Shown here in pieces: positions 53,822 to 63,061 of a stretch of 64,000 nucleotides of DNA; position 1 is the stretch's first letter, and every line of letters begins with the position of its first letter. The position numbers were made by a program, and so were the translations under genes. Source of the DNA: Thalassobaculum litoreum DSM 18839 (GTDB taxonomy: Bacteria > Pseudomonadota > Alphaproteobacteria > Thalassobaculales > Thalassobaculaceae); contig NZ_FNBW01000009.1 in assembly GCF_900102465.1 (NCBI RefSeq), forward strand, positions 186,001-250,000, in the 5' to 3' direction. The notes under the pieces were generated by a model. That model was given only the letters and a program-made list of their open reading frames with translations. It was not told the DNA's origin and did not search any database.

Positions 53822-54607
53822 ATGGAACAAAGTACAACCGATCTCTCACCTTATCTTGACTATGACTTGGATCATCTTCGCACGCCGAGATGCCTTTATC
53901 AGGTTGAGCTCGATTTTTTCCGGATGACCGAAATGGCCCGGGTCTGGCTCGAGGAGAACCAGATCGCTCCGTACAAGCTGGCGTTGCTCGCCGGTGTGTC
54001 GACCAGCCAGACCCACCGCACCCTGCATGACGACTGGCGACCGTCGCACCGGCTGCTGGTTCGGGTCGCCCGTGCGCTCCCGCAGGACTGGGTCGCCGCC
54101 TTCGAACGCGATTGCGACGCCGTTCTGCCCTGTTCGATGCACAACATGTCCGACAGCAACCCGAGCCACCGCCTGCACGAGGCCCGTGCCGTGGCGGCGA
54201 AATGCGAGACCTTCGAGGGGTACTGCGACTATCTCACCGCGCACGACTTCACCTTCGCCACGGTCCACCGCAGCGGCGGCCCGCTCAGGTTCCGGATGGT
54301 CCACACCGCCGACCCGCGCCTGCAGGAGGTGGCGCGGGAGCGGGGCTACATCACGCCCTTCTTCCGCCCTCTGGTGGGCCTGGAACAGGCGCCCGACCAG
54401 ACCAATCTGGCCATCCTGCGCCACCCGATCATCGCCGGCCGGGAGAGCTTCACCAGCACGTACTGGCTGATGCAGTTCAAGGCGTTCGACTCCAGCTTCT
54501 CCATCGCCGATCGGATGGCGTTCACGCCGGTCGCCACCGCCCGCCAGGCCCATATTGTCCGGCGGTTCTACGACGTCTTCGTCCCCGCCCTGCTCGAGAA
54601 CGACTGA
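53822..54607 (+). CDS. HTH-like protein with an unrecognised C-terminal domain
   Basis: The 261-residue protein has a helix-turn-helix-like stretch about 38-90 (YKLALLAGVSTSQTHRTLHDDWRPS) followed by LLVRVARALPQDW, resembling a phage-type or Cro-like HTH. Residues about 120-261 form a soluble domain with SGGPLRFRMVHTADPRLQEVARE and ITPFFRPLVGLEQ; the pattern is slightly PAS_5-like, but I would not assign it. It is preceded by the AT-rich island. A sensor-regulator is possible. Confidence 0.55.
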   Translation: MEQSTTDLSPYLDYDLDHLRTPRCLYQVELDFFRMTEMARVWLEENQIAPYKLALLAGVSTSQTHRTLHDDWRPSHRLLVRVARALPQDWVAAFERDCDAVLPCSMHNMSDSNPSHRLHEARAVAAKCETFEGYCDYLTAHDFTFATVHRSGGPLRFRMVHTADPRLQEVARERGYITPFFRPLVGLEQAPDQTNLAILRHPIIAGRESFTSTYWLMQFKAFDSSFSIADRMAFTPVATARQAHIVRRFYDVFVPALLEND

Positions 54608-54625
54608 CGGCAGCAGGGCCGGCGG

Positions 54626-56032
54626 TCAGTTCGCCGCCGAGAGCGACGCACCGGCCGGCACCGCCTCCCAGCCGCCGCCCAGGGCCACGAACAGATCCGC
54701 CGCCGACAGGAAGGTGGAGAGCTGGGCCTGCACCAGCGTGTCGTCGGCCGAAAGCTTGGTGCGCTGGGCGTCGAGCACCGTCAGGAAATCCGCCGCCCCG
54801 GCCTCGTAGCGGATGCGCGACAGCTCGTAGGCATAGCCCGCCTGCTCCGCCGCCTCGGCCAGATCGGCGACCCGGCGGCTGCCGGTATCGACCCCGGCCA
54901 TGGCGTTCTCGGTCTCCCGATAGGCGGTCAGCACCGCACCGCGATAGCTCTCCAGCAACTCCATCCGCCGTGCGTCTGCCGCATCGAACTGGCCCTGCAG
55001 GCGGCCGCCGTCGAAGATCGGCGCCGCCAGTCCGCCGGCCAGGCTGGCCAGTGTGGAGACGCCCCCGTCGAAGGCGCCGGACACCGCCGTGCCGACCGAA
55101 ATCGTGGCGCTCGGATAGAAGGCGGCCCGCGCGGCGGCCACATCGGCATCCGAGGCGCGCAGCGTCGCCTCCACCCGGCGCAGATCCGGCCGGCGCTGCA
55201 GCAGGTCCGCCGGCTGGCCGGTCGCCACGCGCGGCAGGGTCAGGGACCGGAGCCCCGTTTCGCGAACCCCGATGGCGCCGGGCGGTCGGCCGACGAGCAC
55301 CGCGAGGCCGTTCATCGCCTCCCGATGCTGCCGGTCGAGGGCGGCCAGCTGTGCCCGGAACGCGGCCACCGCCGAGCGCTGCTGGGCGAGGTCGAGCTCC
55401 GTCGCAGCACCCGCGCGCACCCGGGCGTCCACCAGCTCCAGCACCTGTTCCGCCGCTGCCAGGTTCTCCCGGGCGATGTCGGTGCGCTGCCGGATGGACA
55501 GAACGGTGAAGTACAGCGCGGCGAGGTCGGCCTCCATCACCAGCCGCGTCGCCTCCCGCCCGAAGCGCTCGGCCTCCAGATCGTACCGGGCGCTGTCCAC
55601 CAGGGCGGCGTTGCGGCCGAACGGGTCGGGGTCGTAGGACAGGGTGAGGCCGCCGTTCCATCCGCTGTCGGACCCGCCGCCGTCCAGGTTCTGATCGCGC
55701 GACACGGTGCCGGAGGCGTCCAGGGACGGCACCCGGTCGGCGGCGACCGACCGCAGGGCGGCGCGGGCCTGCTCGATCCGGTAGCGGGCGCTGGCGAGAT
55801 CGACATTCTCCGCCATGGCCTGGGCCATCAGACGGTCGAACTCGGCGCTGCCGAACCGGCGCCACCAGTCGGCGGTCGGCGCCACGGCTTCCGGTGGCGG
55901 TGCCGCCGCCGGGGTCGGCTGGGACCAGGACGCGGGCGTGGCGGCAGTGGGCGTCGACCAGTCCGGCGCGATCGCACAGCCGGTGGCGGCAAGGCAGAGG
56001 GCGAGCGTGGCGGCGATCCGTTTCACAGACAT
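54626..56032 (-). CDS. Outer membrane factor (TolC/NodT-type) lipoprotein
   Basis: The 468-residue protein has a lipoprotein signal peptide ending LAATGC, the two repeats of an outer membrane efflux protein, VDLASARYRIEQARAAL and TRLVMEADLAALYFTVL, and RRPDLRRVEATLRASDADVAAARAAFYPS. It forms the outer channel of a tripartite pump. It starts four bases after the macB stop and is the last gene of macA-macB-OMF. Confidence 0.92.
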   Translation of the reverse strand: MSVKRIAATLALCLAATGCAIAPDWSTPTAATPASWSQPTPAAAPPPEAVAPTADWWRRFGSAEFDRLMAQAMAENVDLASARYRIEQARAALRSVAADRVPSLDASGTVSRDQNLDGGGSDSGWNGGLTLSYDPDPFGRNAALVDSARYDLEAERFGREATRLVMEADLAALYFTVLSIRQRTDIARENLAAAEQVLELVDARVRAGAATELDLAQQRSAVAAFRAQLAALDRQHREAMNGLAVLVGRPPGAIGVRETGLRSLTLPRVATGQPADLLQRRPDLRRVEATLRASDADVAAARAAFYPSATISVGTAVSGAFDGGVSTLASLAGGLAAPIFDGGRLQGQFDAADARRMELLESYRGAVLTAYRETENAMAGVDTGSRRVADLAEAAEQAGYAYELSRIRYEAGAADFLTVLDAQRTKLSADDTLVQAQLSTFLSAADLFVALGGGWEAVPAGASLSAAN

Positions 56033-56036
56033 TGCT

Positions 56037-57986
56037 TCACTCCACGGTCAGGGCGACCGCCGGTTCCAGCCGCGCGGCCTTGCGCGCCGGGAACCAGCCG
56101 AAGACGAGGCCCGTGGTCACCGCGCAGACGAAGGCGAGGACGGCCGGACCGGTCGAAAACACGACGGAAATGCCGACGCTCGACGCGGCCATTCCGGCGC
56201 CGATGCCGAGGGCGACCCCGGCCAGGCCGCCGATGCCGCAGACGATCAGCGCCTCGACGTTGAACTGGATCATGATGTCGCGCATGCGCGCACCGGTGGC
56301 CATGCGCACGCCGATCTCCCGGGTCCGCTCGGTCACACTGACCAGCATGATGTTCATCACCCCGATGCCGCCGACCAGCAGCGAGATCGCCGCCACCGAG
56401 CCGAGCAGAATGGTGAGGGTGTTCTGAGTCTGCTCCACGGTCTGGATCAATGAGGCGGTGTTGCGCACCCGGAAATCCTCGGTGCGGTGGCGCGCCAGCA
56501 GCAGGTCCTGCACCGCCTGCTCGGTGGCGTCGATGGTATCGAGATCGGCGACCTTGACCGTGATCGTGCCCAGATGGGGCTGGCCGAAGATCCGCATCGT
56601 CCCGGTGGTCAGCGGCACCAGCACCGTGTCGTCCTGGTCGGAGCCGAAGGGGGTCGCCCCCTTCTTCTCCAGGACGCCGACCACCTCGAACGGGATATTA
56701 CCGATCAGGACGTAACTGCCGACCGGCTCGCCACCATTGGGGAACAGGTTGTCGACCACCGTCTGGCCGAGCACGGCGACGGGGCCGTAGCTGTCCACAT
56801 CCGCCGTGGTAATGAACCCGCCGCTGACGAGGCCCCAGTCGCGGGCCGGGGCGTAGTCCGGCCAGACGCCTTGAACGGAGGTGCGGTAATCGATATTGCC
56901 GAACCGGATGGTGGAGGAGCCGCGCTTCTCCGGACTGACCGCGGCCACGCCGGGCACGGTCCTCAGCGCCTCCGCGTCAGCCGTGACCAGGGTGGCCGTA
57001 TCGCCGTCGCCGCGCACCCCGGGCGCGCCGGGACGGACCAGCAGAAGATTGGTGCCCATCGACTGGATCCGGCCGAGCACGTCGGCCCGGCTGCCCTCGC
57101 CCACCGCCAGCATGGTCACCACGGCGGCCACACCGATCACCACCCCCAGAAGGGTGAGCGCGCTGCGGAACAGATTGGCCCGCAGGGAGCGCAGGGACAT
57201 CCGCACCGCCTCGGGCAGCGTCGCCAGGCTGGAGGCAGCGGGCATCCAGCCGGCACCATCCTGCCCGACCGCCGCGGCGATCCGCTCAGGATCGACCCGG
57301 CCGGTATCCTCGACGATGCGCCCGTCCAGCAGTCGGATCACCCGGTGGGCGCGAGCCGCCACGGCGGGGTCGTGGGTGATCATCACCACCGTGCGCCCCT
57401 CGCCGTTCAGGCGCTCCAGCATGTCGAGCACCTCCGCACCCGAGCGGCTGTCCAGGGCGCCGGTCGGCTCGTCGGCCAGAATCACGGCGGGATCGTTCAT
57501 CAGGGCGCGGGCGATCGACACCCGCTGCTGCTGGCCGCCGGAGAGCTGGCTCGGCCGGTGACGGCTGCGGTCGCCCAAGCCGAGTTGGTCGAGCAGGTCG
57601 TCGGCCCGCTCCTCCCGATGGTCCTGGGACCGGCCGGCATAGATCGCCGGGAGCTCCACATTCTCCGCCGCCGTCAGCGTGGGGATCAGGTTGTAGCGCT
57701 GGAACACGAAGCCGAAGACGTCGCGACGCAGGCTTGCCAGTTCATCGTTGTCGAGACCGTCCACCTCGATGCCGCGCACGGCGTAGGTCCCGCGCGACGG
57801 CCGGTCGAGGCAGCCGAGAATATGCATCAGCGTCGACTTGCCCGAGCCGGACTGGCCGATGATGGCGACGAACTCGCCGTCGTGGATGTCCAGGTCGATG
57901 CCGTCGAGCGCGACCACCTCGCCGGCGCCCGACGGGTAGCGCTTGCCGACGCCGCGGAAGCTGAGAAGGCTGGGTGCGCCGGTCAC
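56037..57986 (-). CDS. macB: MacB-type ABC transporter, ATPase fused to permease
   Basis: This 649-residue protein has an ATPase domain (Walker A GQSGSGKST, signature LSGGQQQRVSIARAL, Walker B ILADEPTGALD), then four membrane helices around 270-300 and 530-640, and a periplasmic domain between. This is the MacB layout (macrolide, enterotoxin or lipid export). The GTG start overlaps the macA stop (GTGA). Substrate unknown. Confidence 0.93.
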   Translation of the reverse strand: MTGAPSLLSFRGVGKRYPSGAGEVVALDGIDLDIHDGEFVAIIGQSGSGKSTLMHILGCLDRPSRGTYAVRGIEVDGLDNDELASLRRDVFGFVFQRYNLIPTLTAAENVELPAIYAGRSQDHREERADDLLDQLGLGDRSRHRPSQLSGGQQQRVSIARALMNDPAVILADEPTGALDSRSGAEVLDMLERLNGEGRTVVMITHDPAVAARAHRVIRLLDGRIVEDTGRVDPERIAAAVGQDGAGWMPAASSLATLPEAVRMSLRSLRANLFRSALTLLGVVIGVAAVVTMLAVGEGSRADVLGRIQSMGTNLLLVRPGAPGVRGDGDTATLVTADAEALRTVPGVAAVSPEKRGSSTIRFGNIDYRTSVQGVWPDYAPARDWGLVSGGFITTADVDSYGPVAVLGQTVVDNLFPNGGEPVGSYVLIGNIPFEVVGVLEKKGATPFGSDQDDTVLVPLTTGTMRIFGQPHLGTITVKVADLDTIDATEQAVQDLLLARHRTEDFRVRNTASLIQTVEQTQNTLTILLGSVAAISLLVGGIGVMNIMLVSVTERTREIGVRMATGARMRDIMIQFNVEALIVCGIGGLAGVALGIGAGMAASSVGISVVFSTGPAVLAFVCAVTTGLVFGWFPARKAARLEPAVALTVE

Positions 57987-59200
57987 AGCCGCGCCCCGAA
58001 CCCGCCGGTCCGGCCGCCGGCCTTTGCGGCGCCGGCCGCGGGCAGAACCACCTGCTCGCCCCCCTCGAGGCCGGAAGCCACCGCCGCCATCGTCCGGTTG
58101 CTGAGGCGAACCTCAACGGGACGCCGCTCCTGGGTGCCGTCTGGCTTCAGCACGGTGACCGTCGGTCCCCCGCCTTCGGGAGCCAGGCTGATCGCCGACA
58201 GCGGCACCAGCGGTAGGTTCTCCGCCCGGTCGAGTACGAAGAACACCTGCGCCGTCATCTCCGACATCAGGGCCCGGTCGGCATTGTCGATGTCGATCAG
58301 CGCGTTGTAGAGCACCACGTCATTGACCACCTCCGGCGTCGGCAGCACCTGGCGGACGATCGAATACCACTCGCGGTCCGGCATTCCGAGGGTGGTGAAA
58401 TACAGCGCCGTGCCCGGCTTCAGCAGGACGACATCCGCTTCCGCCACCTCGGCCCAGACGGTCATGGTATCGAGATCGGCGATCTGCAGGATGATCGGCG
58501 CGGTCTGGTTGGCGTTCAGGGTCTGGCCCTCCACCGCATCGAGGGACACCACCGTTCCCGCCATGGGAGCGCGGATCTCGGCATATCCGAGGCTGGTCAG
58601 ATCGGCATCGAGGGTTGCCTGGGCCTGGTCGATCTGCGCCTTGAGGGACTCGATGGAGGCCTCGGCCACGGCGAGGCTCGCGGCGCCGATCTGCATCTCG
58701 TCCTCGCTGATCGCCTTGGCGGCGAACAGGCGCTTATTGCGCTTGTTCTGCTGGCGGGCGAGTTGCAGCTCCGATTGCCGCTGGCGCAGTTGCGCGCTCA
58801 GATCTGCCAGTTTGGCGCGGTTCGCCACCACCTTGGATTCCTGCACCCGGGCGTCCAGTTCAGCCAGCAGGTCGCCCTGCTCCACCTGGTCGCCGATCTG
58901 GACGTGGAGCTTGCTGATCTGTCCGGAGATCTGGGCGCCCACATCCACGTAGTCGCGCGGCTTGATGGTGCCCAGCGAGGTCACCGTGCGCTCCAGCGAG
59001 CCTCTTTCGGCCGTCACCGTGCGCGGCGCGGCGGGGGCCGGCTCAAACAGCAGATCGCGGCCGTACACGGCCGCTCCGGCGGCGACCAGGACGACCGCCA
59101 CCAGAAGGAGGAGCCAGCGTCGGCTGCTGCGTGAGCGCCGCCGGTGTTTGGCCGGCGCCTTGAGGGTGTCGCTGTCGGTCACGGATTCCACCGGGTTCAA
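57983..59200 (-). CDS. macA: MacA-type periplasmic adaptor of a tripartite efflux pump
   Basis: The protein is about 400 residues with a basic start, one membrane anchor (RRWLLLLVAVVLVAAGAAVYG), a lipoyl-like domain beginning VGAQISGQISKLHVQIGDQVEQG, a coiled-coil hairpin (about 115-190) and a beta-barrel. This is the MacA order. The TTG 59200 start is uncertain; GTG 59191 and 59182 are also in frame. It leads the three-gene efflux operon. Confidence 0.9.
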   Translation of the reverse strand: MNPVESVTDSDTLKAPAKHRRRSRSSRRWLLLLVAVVLVAAGAAVYGRDLLFEPAPAAPRTVTAERGSLERTVTSLGTIKPRDYVDVGAQISGQISKLHVQIGDQVEQGDLLAELDARVQESKVVANRAKLADLSAQLRQRQSELQLARQQNKRNKRLFAAKAISEDEMQIGAASLAVAEASIESLKAQIDQAQATLDADLTSLGYAEIRAPMAGTVVSLDAVEGQTLNANQTAPIILQIADLDTMTVWAEVAEADVVLLKPGTALYFTTLGMPDREWYSIVRQVLPTPEVVNDVVLYNALIDIDNADRALMSEMTAQVFFVLDRAENLPLVPLSAISLAPEGGGPTVTVLKPDGTQERRPVEVRLSNRTMAAVASGLEGGEQVVLPAAGAAKAGGRTGGFGARL

Positions 59201-59294
59201 ACGGACCCGACGCCGAGGACCGGGCGTCGGTCTCGTTCCAACGGAGCCTCACCGGATTTCCGTCGCCCGCGGCATCCCCACCCTCTCCGTCTTT

Positions 59295-59329
59295 CCCCGT
59301 CATCCTGGATCAAGTCCAGGATGACGGGG
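59295..59329. repeat. 35-bp perfect palindrome with a five-base loop
   Basis: Fifteen-base arms CCCCGTCATCCTGGA and TCCAGGATGACGGGG flank TCAAG. It lies downstream of dppF and upstream of macA. It resembles the GTCATCCTGGA-type palindromes scattered in alphaproteobacteria and could terminate the dpp operon, though no T-run follows. Confidence 0.85.
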
Positions 59330-59359
59330 GGACTGGGAGGACGGGGGGACTGGGAGGAC
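59326..59359. repeat. Tandem duplication of 17 bp
   Basis: The unit GGGGGGACTGGGAGGAC occurs at 59326-59342 and 59343-59359 without a mismatch. It directly follows and overlaps the palindrome at 59295-59329. Confidence 0.85.
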
Positions 59360-59388
59360 GGGCATGCCGGAGACGACGGATATACCCC

Positions 59389-60168
59389 TCAATCGAAGGT
59401 CAGCAGCGAGTCCGCCTTGTCCCGGTCGTAGCCCAGGGACGCGTTGAGGAGCTGGCGGGTGTAGTTGTGCTGCGGCTGCGACCGGCGGAGCTGGTCGACG
59501 TCCATCTCCTCCACCACCCGGCCGGCATTCATCACCGCCAACCGGTCGCACATATGGGCGATCACCGCCAGGTCGTGACTGACCAGGATGTAGGTCAGCC
59601 CGTGCTCGTGCTTCAGACGCTGCAACAGGTTCAGGATCTCCGCCTGCACCGACACGTCCAGGGCCGAGGTCGGCTCGTCCAGCAGTAGGATGCGCGGCTC
59701 CAGCATCAGGGCCCGGGCGATCGCCACCCGCTGGCGCTGACCGCCGGAAAGCTGGTGCGGATAGCGGAAGCGGAACTCCGGCCCCAGGCCGACATCGTGC
59801 AGCAGCGCCTCGACCCGCCCGCCGACATTGCCGATGCCGTGGATCTTCGCCGGCTCGCTCAGGGTGCGGTCGACCGTATGACGCGGATGCAGCGAGCCGT
59901 AGGGGTCCTGGAACACCATCTGGACGGTCTCGTAGAACGCCTTCGACCGCTTCCGCCCGAGATCCTCGCCGTCCACGGCGATCCGCCCGGTCCAGTCGGT
60001 CGCCAGCCCGGCGATGGCGCGCAGCACCGTCGACTTGCCGGAGCCGGACTCGCCGACCAGTCCGAAGCTCTCGCCCCGACGCACGGTCAGCGAGACGTCG
60101 CGCACCGCATGCACCGCCTCCTCGCCCCTGCCGAAGCGGACGTCGAGATGGCTGATCAGCAGGGCCAT
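59389..60168 (-). CDS. dppF: Dipeptide/oligopeptide ABC transporter ATP-binding protein (DppF/OppF type)
   Basis: ATG 60168 gives 259 residues; ATG 60201 is an alternative start. Walker A is GESGSGKST, the signature LSGGQRQRVAIARAL and Walker B ILLLDEPTSALD. The C-terminal NYTRQLLNA is the truncated oligopeptide-transporter tail. It pairs with DppD upstream to power the peptide permease. Last gene of the operon. Confidence 0.9.
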   Translation of the reverse strand: MALLISHLDVRFGRGEEAVHAVRDVSLTVRRGESFGLVGESGSGKSTVLRAIAGLATDWTGRIAVDGEDLGRKRSKAFYETVQMVFQDPYGSLHPRHTVDRTLSEPAKIHGIGNVGGRVEALLHDVGLGPEFRFRYPHQLSGGQRQRVAIARALMLEPRILLLDEPTSALDVSVQAEILNLLQRLKHEHGLTYILVSHDLAVIAHMCDRLAVMNAGRVVEEMDVDQLRRSQPQHNYTRQLLNASLGYDRDKADSLLTFD

Positions 60169-60184
60169 ATCTGCACCGGACACG

Positions 60185-61060
60185 TCAGAGGTTGCGGGCA
60201 TCGACACCGGGCTCCGTCTTCCAGGATTCCTCGCGGACCAGCGTCGACAGTCGCTCGACCGGCTGATCCACCCGCGGCAGCGAGGCCAGCAGGCCGCGCG
60301 TGTAGGGATGGGTCGCTTTGTGCAGCTCCGAGGCCCGGCAGGTCTCCACGATCTGCCCGGCATACATGATCACCACCCGGTCGCAGAACGAGGCCACCAG
60401 ATTGAGATCGTGGGAGATGAACATCAGCCCCATGCCGCGCTGGCTGACCAGGTCGTCGACGATCGCCAGCACCTGCATCTGCACGGTCACGTCGAGGGCC
60501 GAGGTCGGCTCGTCGGCGATCAGCAGGTCGGGCTCGGCCACCAGCATCATGGCGATCATGATGCGCTGGCCCATGCCGCCGGACACCTCGTGGGGGTAGG
60601 CCTTGTAGACCCGCTCCGGATCGCGGATGCGCACCGCCTTCAGCATCTCCATCGTGCGGCGGCGGGCGGCGCCGGCGGCGGCCCCGGCCGCGACCCGGTA
60701 GGCCTCGTCGATCTGCCGGCCGATGGTCATCACCGGGTTCAGGGAGAATTTCGGGTCCTGCATCACCATGGCGATGCGGTTGCCGCGGATCCGCCGGTAC
60801 TCGCGTTCGGACAGCTTGGTCAGGTCGATGCCGTCGAAATCCATCCTGCGGGCGGTGACGATCCCCGGCGGCCGGATCAGGCCGAGCACCGCCCGGCCGG
60901 TCATGGTCTTGCCGGAGCCGGACTCGCCGACGATGCCCACCTTCTCGCGGCCGACGGAGAAGCTGATGTCGCGCACCGCGTGGACGGTACGGGTGCGGGT
61001 GGGGAAGTCGATGCTGAGCCCCTCCACCTCGAGCAGCGATCCGGTCCCAGGGCCGCTCAT
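60185..61060 (-). CDS. dppD: Dipeptide/oligopeptide ABC transporter ATP-binding protein (DppD/OppD type)
   Basis: ATG 61060 gives 291 residues; the frame extends upstream without similarity. GESGSGKTMTGRA, VSGGMGQRIMIAMML, LIADEPTSALDV and the C-terminal THPYTRGLLASLP mark the OppD/DppD subfamily. Its start overlaps the dppC stop (ATGA). An unusual alanine-rich insertion, AAGAAAGAARRR, lies before the signature region. Confidence 0.92.
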   Translation of the reverse strand: MSGPGTGSLLEVEGLSIDFPTRTRTVHAVRDISFSVGREKVGIVGESGSGKTMTGRAVLGLIRPPGIVTARRMDFDGIDLTKLSEREYRRIRGNRIAMVMQDPKFSLNPVMTIGRQIDEAYRVAAGAAAGAARRRTMEMLKAVRIRDPERVYKAYPHEVSGGMGQRIMIAMMLVAEPDLLIADEPTSALDVTVQMQVLAIVDDLVSQRGMGLMFISHDLNLVASFCDRVVIMYAGQIVETCRASELHKATHPYTRGLLASLPRVDQPVERLSTLVREESWKTEPGVDARNL

Positions 61061-61980
61061 CGGCTCGACCTCGGATCGAGGGCGTCGCGCAGGCCGTCGC
61101 CGAGCAGGTTGAAGCCCAGGCTGACAGTGAAGATGGCAAGGCCCGGCATGGTGGCGACCCACCACTGGTCGAGGATGTAGAGCCGGCCGGTGGAGATCAT
61201 CGCCCCCCATTCCGGCAGCGGCGGCTGGGCGCCGAGGCCGAGGAAGCCGAGACCGGCGGCGGTCAGAATGATGCCGGCCATGTCCAGGGTGACGCGCACG
61301 ATCACGCTGGACAGACACAGCGGCACCACATGGCCGGTGACGATGCGCAGCGGCGACGCCCCCTGCAGCCGGATGGCGGAGATGAAGTCGGAATTGCGGA
61401 TCGTCAGCGTCTCCGCCCGGGCGATGCGGGCATAGGGCGGCCAGGAGGTCAGCGCGATGGCCAGAACCGCATTGCCGATGCCGGGGCCGAGGGCCGCGAC
61501 GAAGGCCAGCGCCAGCACCAGGCGCGGAAACGCCAGGAAGATGTCGGTGAAGCGCATCAGCACGGTGTCGACCCAGCCGCCGGCATAGCCGGCCACCGTG
61601 CCGATCAGCAGGCCGAAGACCGGCGCCGTGACGACGACCAGGGCGACGACGTAGAGGGTGATCCGGGCGCCGTAGAGCAGCCGGCTGAGGATGTCGCGGC
61701 CGAGCTCGTCGGTGCCCAGCAGGTTGCCCGGGGTTCCCGGCGGCAGCAGGCGGCGCTGCAGGTCCTGGGCGATCGGATCGTACGGCGCCAGCAGCGGCGC
61801 GAAGATCGCCGCCAGGATCAGGCAGACGACGATCGCCAGGCCGAGCATGGCCAGCGGATTGCGGGCCAGCCCGAGCCAGCCGAGATAGACCTGGATGCAG
61901 CGGGCCTGCAGCGGGCTGGACGGCGTCTCGCTGGTCAGCCAGGCGCGCAGGCCGGGGGCGTTGGCGGAGGAGGCGGTCAT
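61057..61980 (-). CDS. dppC: Dipeptide/oligopeptide ABC transporter permease (DppC type)
   Basis: The 307-residue protein has six membrane helices. The typical start LARNPLAMLGLAIVVCLILAAIFAPLLAPYDP and the loop HLLGTDELGRDILSRLLYG-type sequence (here NLLGTDELGRDILSRLLYG) match DppC, and the EAA loop is RAETLTIRNSDFISAIRLQGAS. It forms the permease with DppB. Ten bases separate it from dppB. Confidence 0.94.
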   Translation of the reverse strand: MTASSANAPGLRAWLTSETPSSPLQARCIQVYLGWLGLARNPLAMLGLAIVVCLILAAIFAPLLAPYDPIAQDLQRRLLPPGTPGNLLGTDELGRDILSRLLYGARITLYVVALVVVTAPVFGLLIGTVAGYAGGWVDTVLMRFTDIFLAFPRLVLALAFVAALGPGIGNAVLAIALTSWPPYARIARAETLTIRNSDFISAIRLQGASPLRIVTGHVVPLCLSSVIVRVTLDMAGIILTAAGLGFLGLGAQPPLPEWGAMISTGRLYILDQWWVATMPGLAIFTVSLGFNLLGDGLRDALDPRSSR

Positions 61981-61990
61981 GGCTCTGCCC

Positions 61991-63052
61991 TCACCGGGCG
62001 CGCGGGTCGAAGACCCGGTACAGAATGTCGGACAGCAGGTTCAATCCCACGAAGACGATGCCCACGACCACCGTGCCGCCGAGAACGGCGTTCATATCGG
62101 CGGAGAGCAGGGCGTTGGTGATGTAGAAGCCGATCCCGGGCCAGGCGAAGACGATCTCCGTCAGCACCGATCCCTCCAGCAGGCTGGCGTAGCTGAGCGC
62201 GATCACCGTGATCAGCGGCACCATGACGTTTCCGAGCGCGTGCCCCCAGATCACCCGGGCCTCCGACACGCCCTTCACCCGGGCCGTGGTGATGTATTCC
62301 TGGGCGAGCTGCTCCAGCATGAAGCTGCGGGTCATGCGGCTGATATAGGCGAGCGAATAGTAGCCGAGCACCGAGGCCGGCAGGATGATGTGCGACAGGG
62401 CGTTGGCGAAGACCTCGAAATCGCCGGCCAGCAGGCTGTCGATCAGGATGACGCCGGTTACCTGCGGCACCACGTCCTCGAAGAAAATGTCCAGGCGCCC
62501 CGGCCCGGCCACCCAGTCGAGTTTGCCGTAGAAAATCAGCAGCCCCATCAGCCCGAGCCAGAAGATCGGCATCGAATAGCCGAACAGGCCGACCAGGCGC
62601 ACCACATGGTCCGGCCAGCGGCCCTGATGAACCGCCGCCATCACGCCGGCCGGAATGCCGAGCGAAACGCCCAGCAGGGTCGCCACCGTGGCCAGCTCCA
62701 GGGTCGCCGGGAACACCCGGGCGATATCCTCGATCACCGGGCGCGAGGTCAGCAGCGAGGTGCCGAAATCGCCGCGTACGACCTCGCCGATATAGGTGAA
62801 GAACTGGACGATGATCGGCTGGTCCAGGCCCATCGCCTTGCGGGTGGCCTCGTAGACCTCGTTAGAGGCCCGGTCGCCCACAACGGCGAGGACGGGGTCG
62901 ATCGGCATCACCCGGCCGATCAGGAAGGTGATGAGCAGCAGGCCGAGCAGGGTGACCGCCAGGGTCGCCAGCACCCGACCGACTTTCAGAAGGCCCTGAC
63001 GGGAGGAGAGGAAACCTCCCCTCCCGCCGGGACGCGAACCAGCGAGGCTCAT
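61991..63052 (-). CDS. dppB: Dipeptide/oligopeptide ABC transporter permease (DppB type)
   Basis: The 353-residue protein has six membrane helices; IIVQFFTYIGEVVRGDFGTSLLTSRPV is the DppB periplasmic signature, and the EAA-like loop is YITTARVKGVSEARVIWGHALGN. An N-terminal stretch of about 20 residues, GSRPGGRGG, precedes the first helix; a later start cannot be excluded. It follows the binding-protein gene by nine bases. Confidence 0.93.
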   Translation of the reverse strand: MSLAGSRPGGRGGFLSSRQGLLKVGRVLATLAVTLLGLLLITFLIGRVMPIDPVLAVVGDRASNEVYEATRKAMGLDQPIIVQFFTYIGEVVRGDFGTSLLTSRPVIEDIARVFPATLELATVATLLGVSLGIPAGVMAAVHQGRWPDHVVRLVGLFGYSMPIFWLGLMGLLIFYGKLDWVAGPGRLDIFFEDVVPQVTGVILIDSLLAGDFEVFANALSHIILPASVLGYYSLAYISRMTRSFMLEQLAQEYITTARVKGVSEARVIWGHALGNVMVPLITVIALSYASLLEGSVLTEIVFAWPGIGFYITNALLSADMNAVLGGTVVVGIVFVGLNLLSDILYRVFDPRAR

Positions 63053-63061
63053 TGCGTTCGC

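Noticed and set aside
53569-53859. 96-codon open frame in the AT-rich island
   Set aside because: It overlaps the start of the next gene, has no clear ribosome-binding site and no recognisable features.
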